Positions 46,960 through 54,813 of a stretch of DNA of 64,000 bases are shown here, one piece after another. The notes below the pieces were generated by a model. It searched no databases, had not been told where the DNA came from, and worked only from the letters and a program-made list of their open reading frames with translations. How positions within the stretch are numbered: position 1 is the first letter of the stretch; the number at the start of each line of letters is the position of its first letter. Source of the DNA: CAVQRC01 sp963715045 (GTDB lineage: Bacteria; Planctomycetota; Planctomycetia; Pirellulales; Lacipirellulaceae); NCBI GenBank assembly GCA_963715045.1, contig CAVQRC010000009.1, forward strand, positions 372,001-436,000, in the 5' to 3' direction. The translations under genes were made by a program, and so were the position numbers.

Positions 46960-47182
46960 TGCTCTTGGGTTCTCCTCCCTTCCAGACACGCTCCGACCAG
47001 CCTTGGTCCAGCGTGAGAACGCGCTGAGAAAAAAGTGCAGATCAGGGAAGTATACGCCATTGCGATCCCTGATTCGCCAGTGGATCCGATTCTCGGGCGG
47101 GTGCGAGGGGGAGGACCTTGCCTTCGCCACGAGCGCCAATCCACAACGCCAGCTCAATTGCCAAGAGGGCTACAGCGCCGGC

Positions 47183-48688
47183 TCAATTCCCAAAGGGATT
47201 GTCTGCTTCGGTCGGCTCCTCATTGACAGGCTGGTTCTCATCCGTTTGTGCCGGTTCGGCGAATGGATCTGATTCCCCTTCGGCGTCTGAGCTGGGTTCA
47301 GCGAATGGATCCATTTCTTCTTCTGCGGGGGCTGCGGGCTCGGCGAAGGGGTCCGACTCGCTTTCGGGTGGTTCGGCAAACGGATCTGACTCGCCCTCGT
47401 TGCCGGGCGGTTCGGCAAACGGATCTGATTCTCCCCCATTTCCGGGTGGTTCGGCGAACGGATCTGACTCCCCGGAGTCTTCGGCAAACGGATCTTCCTG
47501 CTGAGCCTCGCCGCCAGCTTCGCCAGTGGGACCTACGTCTTCGACCCCGCCGCCGTTGGGCCTGTCTCCCGCGGTCGGTGGGCTTGGTCCACCGAGTGGA
47601 AGTGCCGGCGGCTTCGGCGGATTCGGTATTGCCGAGCCGATGGCGCGACCGAGGATCCCGGCGAGTTTTCCAGCTTTGATCTTGCCCGGCTGTTCTGCGG
47701 CTGAAGCGTCTGCGGGCGTATTGGCGGCATCCGGCGAGTTCGTCGGGGCTCCGGCTGCCGCAGAGAATGGGTCGTCCTCGGCCCCACCGTCTTCAGTGCC
47801 GGATGGGTCGGCTGCAGGTTCGCTTTCGCCTCCAAACGGGTCGGCATCCGCTTCTGAGCCGCCGAACGGATCACTCTGGGCGTCGGATGAAAACGGATCC
47901 GTTTCCGCCGGCGTCTCGACAGGGGCGTCTTTCATTCCCGCTCCGCGGTCGTCACCGGCAGCGGCTCCGAACGGATCGTCTGCCGCGGTTTCGTCTGGAT
48001 CTTCGCCAAATGGTGAATCGGATTCCACCTTGGCGGGTGCGGCTTCTCGGACCGAGTCAGCCTGGGAATCCGGTTCCAGGGCAGGGATGTCGACCGGCGG
48101 CGCATTGCGAACAGCTTCTTCAGCAGGAGTCACGCCCGGAGGCGACGGCTGTTGGCCAGGCGTGAGGGGGGCCGCGGTCCGCCCGGCTGCAGGCTGCACG
48201 CCGAGTTCATCGGTGCCGAACTCGAATCGCTTCCGTAAGACCTGTGACTCCGCACGCTGCGTTGCTTCGTACCGCTGTTGATTGCTTTGACGCCTCGCCT
48301 GCGTGGCAGCGAAACGTGCCTGGCGACGATGCTGTTCCAGGGCGATCCGACCTTCGCCCTGCAGTCGCTCGATGGACGAGTCGACCGGGTAGTAGCCATC
48401 CGCGTCGGCCACTTCAAGACTCGCGCCGATCTCCAGATCCTGGTCGGCTTCCGAGCGCCGGCCCATCTTTCGCAGTGCCATCGCTCGAAAATAATACACC
48501 CGCGGATCTTCCGTGCTGCTCGCGATCGCCTGGGTGAACAACTCGATGGCCGTGCCGAGGTCATTGGAAAAATAGGCGTGCACACCGCTCCCGTAGAGTT
48601 CTGCGGTTGCGGGCGAGTCTTGTGCCCGACTCGTCGCGACTCCGACGAGAGCTGTGAGCGTCAAGAAAACAGCGATACGAGTGATCAT
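47183..48688 (-). CDS. exported TPR protein with DPF/NPF repeat tail
   Basis: A 501-residue protein. A signal peptide (about 1-22) is followed by a TPR-like helical domain (about 25-95: LYGSGVHAYFSNDLGTAIEL, VYYFRAMALRKMGRRSEAD). A basic Gln/Arg segment (about 105-150) follows, and then a long disordered acidic tail. The tail holds 12 DPF tripeptides, many as DPFAEPP or DPFGG spaced about 10-20 residues, and the protein ends in a single NPFGN. An Ile/Ala/Gly-rich patch (AGKLAGILGRAIGSAIP) interrupts the tail. The function is unknown. The ATG has AGGAG 13 bases upstream. Confidence 0.8.
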   Translation of the reverse strand: MITRIAVFLTLTALVGVATSRAQDSPATAELYGSGVHAYFSNDLGTAIELFTQAIASSTEDPRVYYFRAMALRKMGRRSEADQDLEIGASLEVADADGYYPVDSSIERLQGEGRIALEQHRRQARFAATQARRQSNQQRYEATQRAESQVLRKRFEFGTDELGVQPAAGRTAAPLTPGQQPSPPGVTPAEEAVRNAPPVDIPALEPDSQADSVREAAPAKVESDSPFGEDPDETAADDPFGAAAGDDRGAGMKDAPVETPAETDPFSSDAQSDPFGGSEADADPFGGESEPAADPSGTEDGGAEDDPFSAAAGAPTNSPDAANTPADASAAEQPGKIKAGKLAGILGRAIGSAIPNPPKPPALPLGGPSPPTAGDRPNGGGVEDVGPTGEAGGEAQQEDPFAEDSGESDPFAEPPGNGGESDPFAEPPGNEGESDPFAEPPESESDPFAEPAAPAEEEMDPFAEPSSDAEGESDPFAEPAQTDENQPVNEEPTEADNPFGN

Positions 48689-48902
48689 GGCGACCAGTGC
48701 TCCTGGCGTCCCGGCAAAATCGGGTGTCCTGGTGGGTGCTGAGAAGGCAAGATGCCTTCATGTAAGAATTCAGAGCGGAGGGGAGGAGATCGTCTTTGGG
48801 GAACGGTTGGCAGATCTCCACAGGTTTCGGGTCATGGTAATTTGATCGACTGCTAAAGACAAGCAGCAGGGCAGTTTAGGGCGCCTCGTCGGGGCACAAC
48901 GA

Positions 48903-49112
48903 CTATCCGATCTGTGCCGACACAAGAGCCAGTACTCCGGCCACGAGCAGCATGAAGACGACGACCCAGACCGCGAATCGGGCCGCATGGCTCAGAATCG
49001 GACCCAGATGCTCATGACGCGTCGCCGCGTACACGAGGCTCACGCATACGATCAGCGGAGCGGCGTACCAGATTCGCAAGGTTGAGGCGGCGAGCAGGGC
49101 GAATTCGGGCAT
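48903..49112 (-). CDS. small two-span membrane protein
   Basis: A 69-residue hydrophobic protein with two likely membrane helices (about 14-30, IWYAAPLIVCVSLVYAA, and 46-66, FAVWVVVFMLLVAGVLALV) joined by a basic loop with RHEHLG. AGGA lies seven bases before the ATG. It follows the DUF6677-like gene by 80 bases on the same strand and is probably part of the same transcript. I recall such pairs from other planctomycetes but cannot name a family. Confidence 0.65.
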   Translation of the reverse strand: MPEFALLAASTLRIWYAAPLIVCVSLVYAATRHEHLGPILSHAARFAVWVVVFMLLVAGVLALVSAQIG

Positions 49113-49192
49113 AAATGTCCTGTCGAGCAGGGGTTGGGCGGAACGGGCATTTCTTGTCCACGATCGGGTACGCGGTTCACAGGCACCGGGTT

Positions 49193-49897
49193 CTAGCCCC
49201 GCTGCGGCTCCGATGGTGCGGCGGGTGTTTCGGGCGCGTTTCCTCGTCCGTTGGCCGACTTGCGATCCCCTGGTGGCTCCGATTCCCGCGATTTCCGTTT
49301 CCCTTTGGGCTCGGGCAGAATCACGAACGGGCCGGCGGCCGCGTCGTAGATCACCAGCACGTTCAACAGCCCGGCGATCATCGTATACACCGTCCCCAGG
49401 TCAAACAGGAACGGATGGTCGTGCTGCCACTTGGACAGCTCGTCGGGATGTACCACCGTGTTGCCCGAATAGTCCTTCGATGTCGTTCCCACGTTGCTCG
49501 CTGGCGGAGCCATCAGATTACCCAGGATGGGTGCCTTCCCTTGTGCCATGCGGCGACGTTGGATTGCCGCCGGCAACGTGACCACACCGGCCGGGAGCTG
49601 ACACCAGTACTGCCATCGATAGGGCTGCTGTCCGGGGGGAGACGCGTAAACCACCTTGTAGCCCCCGAGGTAGAAGCCATACAGGAATGTGCCCAGCACA
49701 CAGACCATAAACAGCAGCCCCTTGGAGGTCCGGCCCTGGTAGAGATGTCCCAGGCCCGGAATCAGCCAAGCCAGAACGGCTGCCAGCCACGGCTGCTTCA
49801 AGTCGACTTCAATTCCCTCTTCGGGAATCACGACCACGTGCTGGCCAGTCGTCTCCATGGACGGCCGCCCCGCCTTCTGTTTCTTCGCACGTGCCAT
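49193..49897 (-). CDS. planctomycete membrane protein (DUF6677-like)
   Basis: A 234-residue membrane protein. After a polar N-terminus, VDLKQPWLAAVLAWLIPGLGHLYQGR is the typical turn of TM2-like proteins, followed by a second helix (LLFMVCVLGTFLYGFYLGG). A long loop with Trp, Tyr and Pro follows, and a third helical region (LGTVYTMIAGLLNVLVIYDA). The C-terminus is a Lys/Arg/Pro-rich tail. The layout matches the DUF6677 group, which I associate with planctomycetes. Its function is not known. The ATG at 49897 is preferred over the open frame to 50110. It is divergent from gyrA. Confidence 0.75.
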   Translation of the reverse strand: MARAKKQKAGRPSMETTGQHVVVIPEEGIEVDLKQPWLAAVLAWLIPGLGHLYQGRTSKGLLFMVCVLGTFLYGFYLGGYKVVYASPPGQQPYRWQYWCQLPAGVVTLPAAIQRRRMAQGKAPILGNLMAPPASNVGTTSKDYSGNTVVHPDELSKWQHDHPFLFDLGTVYTMIAGLLNVLVIYDAAAGPFVILPEPKGKRKSRESEPPGDRKSANGRGNAPETPAAPSEPQRG

Positions 49898-50166
49898 GAG
49901 ATACCTGTGTCGCTTGCTGGTTTCGGCCGCCCGCTCGAGGCACGCTATTATGACGCTCGCCACCGCTACCACGCCAGAGGCGCGGCGTTGTGAAACGACG
50001 TGGAAATTGTTACGTTCAGGGCTCGGGTCGCCGACTTCGCGACGCCATCTCAAGTGTGGGAAAACGCGTCCGCCAGCCGTGCCCACGCGACCGACTTCCC
50101 CACCGCTCATTGCCCTGCCTTCCCCACGCCGGCCACGGTCCGCGGAAGGTCACTTAGGAGCTTGTC

Positions 50167-52895
50167 TTGGCCGACGAAACGCCCCCCCAGGAAGTACCCG
50201 GCGACGATCCCCAAACCCAGGCGATCGCCAAGCGGCTGATCGACATGCCGATCGAGGACGAGCTTAAGGACAGCTACCTCACCTACGCGATGAGCGTGAT
50301 CGTCAGTCGTGCATTGCCCGACGTGCGCGACGGATTGAAGCCCTCGCAGCGGCGGATTCTCGTCGCGATGAACGACTTGAACCTCTCGCCCAGCTCGTCG
50401 CGGATCAAGTGCGCAAAGATCTGCGGCGATACCAGCGGAAACTATCACCCGCATGGTGAGAGCGTCATCTATCCCACGCTCGCCCGCATGGCACAGGAGT
50501 GGGTAACTCGCTACGTGCTCGTCGACAAACAGGGCAATTTCGGATCCGTGGCCGGACTTCCGCCCGCCCAGATGCGGTATACCGAAGCCAGGCTCTCGCC
50601 GTTCGCGATGCTGTTGCTCGAAGATCTCAAGCTCGACACCGTCGACTATGTCCCCACCTACGACGAACGGCTGACCGAACCGACGGTCTTGCCCAGCAAG
50701 TTTCCCAATCTGCTTGTCAACGGCGGCAGTGGCATCGCGGTTGGCATGTCGACCTCGATTCCGCCCCACAATCTCGGTGAGGTCTGCCGGGCCGTCATCG
50801 CGCTGATCGATGATCCCGAAATCGGTGTCGAGGGCCTGATGAAGATCATCCCCGGTCCGGACTTCCCCACCGGCGGAGTCTTGTGTGGGCGGAGGGCAAT
50901 CTGGAAGGGATACGTCACTGGCAGAAGCACGGTGACCGTTCGCGCCCGGATCGAGGTCGAAGAGGTGGGCAAGAAGACGCGGATCATCGTCAAGGAGATC
51001 CCCTACCAGCAGTCACGCGACAACGTCGAGCAGAAAATCGCCGATGCGATCGTCAACGGCAAGATTCCGGCGCCTCGGCCGTACATGTGGAAGCCGACCT
51101 CAAGGAGCCAGCACGTCTGGCAATCGATCTCAAACGTGATGCAGATCCAAATATTGTCCTGAACCAACTGTACAAGTTCACGCCGCTCCAGGATTCGTTC
51201 TCGCTGATTTTTCTCGCCCTCGTCGACCGCAAGCCGCGGGTCTTGTCGCTCAAAGAGATGCTCGAGGAATTCCTGCGGCATCGGTTCACGGTGATCCGCC
51301 GCCGCACGCAGTTCTTGCTCTTGCGGGCCCGCAAGCGGAAGCACACGGTCGAAGGCCTCTTGCTTGCCCACGCCAACATCGATGAAGTCATCCGCGTGAT
51401 CCGCGCTTCGAAGACCCAGCCCGAGGCCAAAGAGGCCTTGATGGCAATCAAGACTCCCGCCGCCCTGTTGCGGCGGGCCTTCGGGGATTCGGGATTCGAG
51501 CAGTTCCAGGCCGAGCGGGGCGTCGCCGAAGACTACTCCCTGACGCCGGTGCAGGCCGAGGCCATTCTTCGCATGACGCTCGGTCAACTCGTCAATCTCG
51601 AACAGGAAAAGCTGGCTGAAGAATTCGAGAAGCTGCGATTCGACATCGAGGAATACCTCAGCATTCTCGCCGACGATGCCCGGATCTATGCGATCATTCG
51701 CGAAGACATGGAAGAGCTGATCCGAAAGCACGCCGACAAACGCCGAACGGATATCAGCAGCGAGGAGATCAGCGACGTCGACATTGAGCATTTGATCGAA
51801 GAAGAGACGATGGTCGTCTCGATCACGCACAACGGTTACATCAAGCGGACTCCTTCGAGTGTTTACAAAGCCCAGCGGAGGGGAGGGAAGGGACTCCGCG
51901 GCGCTGCCACGCTCGACGACGATCCCATCGAGCATCTGTTCGTCAGCAGTACCCACGACTACCTCCTGTTCTTCACGAACAAGGGAAAAGTCTTCTGGCA
52001 GAAGGTGTACAACTTGCCGCAGTTGTCCCGCGAGAGCAGGGGCCGAGCGATCGTGAATATTCTCAACCTCGACGCGGACGAGAAAATCGCCGACTGCCGC
52101 GCCGTGCGCGACTTCACGGTTGCCGACCATTACCTGATGATGGCCACGCGGCGGGGGTTGGTGAAGAAGACGGCGCTGAACGCCTACAGCCGCCCGCTTA
52201 AGAACGGCATCATCGCGATCAAGCTTCGCGAGGGTGATGAAGTCGTCGACGTCGTCGTCACCACCCCGGGTGACGAAGTCGTGCTCTCCTCAGCCAGCGG
52301 GATGGCGATTCGGTTCAACGAGTCGGACGTGCGCCCGATGGGACGCAATGCGAGCGGTGTGAAAGGCATCAATCTGGTGGGGAGCGACAGCCTGGTCGGG
52401 ATGGTCGTGGCCGATCCCGGCGTGACGCTGCTCACCGCCTGTCAGAACGGATTTGGCAAGCGTACCCCTTTCGGTCGCAGTCAAGACGATTCGGGCGACG
52501 ATGAAGCATCATCATCTTTTCGCTATCGAACTCAGAATCGGGGTGGCAAGGGTCTGAGAGACATCAAGACCACGGACCGCAACGGGGCAGTGATCGGGAT
52601 TGTGCCGGTGGGCGACGACGATGAACTGATCATGATGAGTGGCCGCGGCAAGCTGCAGCGGATCCGAGTTGCCGACATCGGGGTCGTGGGAAGAAATACG
52701 CAGGGTGTACGGATTATGCACATTGACGAAGGCGATTCTTTGATCGCCGTCGTCCGCGTTCCCAACGACGACGCGAACGAAGAGGATGAGGGGATGGAGT
52801 CGCCGGACACAGACCAGGAGCCAGCGGCCGGCGAGTCTGCCGGCGAATCCCCGGGGAATGCGGCAGATGGCGGCGAGTCGGCCGACGACCGCTAA
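50167..52895 (+). CDS. gyrA: DNA gyrase subunit A (one-base frameshift)
   Basis: The A subunit of gyrase, breaking and rejoining DNA during supercoiling. The catalytic Tyr is Y138 in AQMRYTEARLS. The gate region reads GNYHPHGESVIYPTLARMAQ (91-110), and GNFGSVAG follows. The beta-pinwheel tail carries the gyrase box QRRGGKG. The start is a TTG with AGGAG nine bases upstream. The first frame runs to 51162 but becomes nonsense after NGKI. The proper continuation (GASAVHVEADLKEPARLAID, LKRDADPNIVLNQLYKFT) is in another frame and reaches the stop at 52895. One missing base near 51064-51067 explains it. The acidic, Gly-rich C-terminus is normal for the family. gyrB is not nearby. Confidence 0.93.
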
Positions 52896-53207
52896 TCTCG
52901 CGACATGCACCGCCGCACGCGTTTCGTCTGCGGGGAGCGATTCTGCGGCCGGCGGTGAGCTCCGCGGTACGCGATTTGCGCATGTTTCCGGGCAAGTGGG
53001 GAACGCTTCAGCGTACAGTTGACTGGCCATCGGCTGGCCGAGAGCGCGATGAAACTCGTCGGATCAAGGAATCGAATCGCAGGCATATCGAGTAGATACG
53101 TCGAGACTTGGCGACGAAGAGCTGGCGGATTTCAGCCGCTCGTAGCTCAAATGACTTTTTCAACCGGCTGTTTACCCCGTTCCGGACTTCATCCCCAGCG
53201 TTGAGAA
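52896..53207. other. intergenic gyrA-ugd, nothing clear
   Basis: 312 bases. No gene, repeat or convincing terminator is seen. An AT-richer stretch near 53150-53175 may hold the ugd promoter. Confidence 0.4.
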
Positions 53208-54506
53208 ATGCGAATTGCAGTCATTGGCACCGGATATGTCGGACTCGTCAGCGGTACCTGTTTTGCGGACAGCGGCAATGACGTTGTCTGTGTCGACATC
53301 GACGAAGAAAAGGTCGCCGCACTGAACTCCGGCGAGGTGCCGATCTACGAGCCTGGGCTGACCGAACTCGTCCGCCGCAATCGGCGGGCCGGAAGGTTGT
53401 CGTTCACCACCGACCTGACTACCGCCCTCCGGGGAACCGATATCGTGTTCCTCGCTGTCGGCACGCCTCAGGGAGATGACGGGTCGGCAGACCTCTCCGC
53501 TCTATGGTCGGTCGTCGATGCGATCGCCCCCAACCTCGAAGAACAGACGGTTGTCGTCACCAAGAGCACCGTCCCTGTCGGGACCAATGCCAAAATCTTC
53601 GCTCGCCTGCTGGAACTTACCCAGCGTGAGTGCGATGTGGCGAGTAACCCCGAATTCCTCAAGGAAGGGGCCGCGATCGAGGATTTCATGAGACCCGATC
53701 GGGTCGTTGTCGGGGTACGCGAGCCGTACGTTGCAGACAAGCTGCACCGACTCTACGAGCCGTATCTGCGAACCGAGCGACCGTTCTTGGCGATGTCTCC
53801 CGAAAGCGCCGAGATGACGAAATACGTCGCCAATGCGCTGCTCTCGACCAAGATCAGCTTCATCAATGAGATGGCGAACCTCTGCGAGCGGATGGCGGGT
53901 GACATCAATGATGTCCGCCGCGGCATCGGACATGATCGCCGAATCGGCTTCCAGTTCCTGTTTCCCGGCGTCGGGTATGGCGGCAGTTGTTTTCCCAAGG
54001 ATGTCCGCGCGTTGGCTTCGATGGCCCGGCAACTGGGGCTCGAGCCTCGAATGCTCGATGCCGTCGAACTCACCAACGAGCACCAGAAGACGGTCATGAT
54101 CGAAAAGATCCGAAAGCACTTCGAGAACCGACTCGAGGGCCGTAAGATCGCCGTCTGGGGGCTGGCCTTCAAACCCCGCACCGACGATATCCGGGAAGCT
54201 CCGGCACTGGTCTTGATCGACGCTCTGCTCGACGCTGGTGCCCTCGTCCAGGTCCATGATCCCGAAGCCCTGGACAATGTCCGGCAGCTCTATCGGGATC
54301 GGCTGCGGTACACCGAGCTTCAGATGGATGCCCTCGAAGGCGTCGACGTCCTCGCGATCATGACCGAGTGGCCTGACTATCAGCGTCCCAATTTCGAGGA
54401 AATGCACCGTCTGATGGCCAGCCCGGTGATTTTCGACGGCCGAAACATCTACGACCCGGACCAGATGCGGGAAGCCGGGTTCGTCTACCAGGGTATCGGC
54501 CGCTGA
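53208..54506 (+). CDS. ugd: UDP-glucose 6-dehydrogenase
   Basis: NAD-dependent enzyme oxidising UDP-glucose to UDP-glucuronate. 432 residues. MRIAVIGTGYVGLVSG opens the Rossmann domain, VGTPQGDDGSADLS and STVPVGT follow, and the catalytic cysteine is C261 in GYGGSCFPKDV, the UDP-glucose type. The C-terminal domain has WGLAFKPRTDDIREAP. Its product is the substrate of the UDP-xylose synthase at 22.1 kb, so together they make UDP-xylose and UDP-glucuronate for surface polysaccharide, though the genes are 30 kb apart here. The start has a weak GAGA upstream. Confidence 0.96.
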   Translation: MRIAVIGTGYVGLVSGTCFADSGNDVVCVDIDEEKVAALNSGEVPIYEPGLTELVRRNRRAGRLSFTTDLTTALRGTDIVFLAVGTPQGDDGSADLSALWSVVDAIAPNLEEQTVVVTKSTVPVGTNAKIFARLLELTQRECDVASNPEFLKEGAAIEDFMRPDRVVVGVREPYVADKLHRLYEPYLRTERPFLAMSPESAEMTKYVANALLSTKISFINEMANLCERMAGDINDVRRGIGHDRRIGFQFLFPGVGYGGSCFPKDVRALASMARQLGLEPRMLDAVELTNEHQKTVMIEKIRKHFENRLEGRKIAVWGLAFKPRTDDIREAPALVLIDALLDAGALVQVHDPEALDNVRQLYRDRLRYTELQMDALEGVDVLAIMTEWPDYQRPNFEEMHRLMASPVIFDGRNIYDPDQMREAGFVYQGIGR

Positions 54507-54813
54507 GCGGTCTCGCGTTCCAGGCAGCGCGCGCGGGCGGCATGAAGACGACGGAATTGCGGGGTTTAGTCCTCCGCGGGCCTATTCCTTGACTCCCATG
54601 GAATGCGGTTATACCGTATCGGTGGCAAGCACCGGGCGGAGCACGAGGGCATGACGCCCAATCATCAGCGCCAGTGAGTTCCCCCTGATCTGTGCTCGAG
54701 GCCTCTACTCGTCACGGCCCCAGGAGCCCTTCGCGACCCGCGACTGCCTGATCGCAGTTTCGATTTTGCCCCAGAGACTCACAGCACAAAATAAAGGCGG
54801 TAGAAACAGCCCT
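54507..54813. other. intergenic region upstream of the dockerin/PEP-CTERM gene
   Basis: 307 bases. A weak promoter candidate is TTGACT (54589-54594) with TATACC (54610-54615), spaced only 15 bases. No gene is seen. Confidence 0.4.

Noticed and set aside
3293..51067. Programmed ribosomal frameshifting as the cause of the split genes
   Set aside because: The seven junctions share no heptamer, stop-codon context or downstream structure I can see, and they include both directions of shift.
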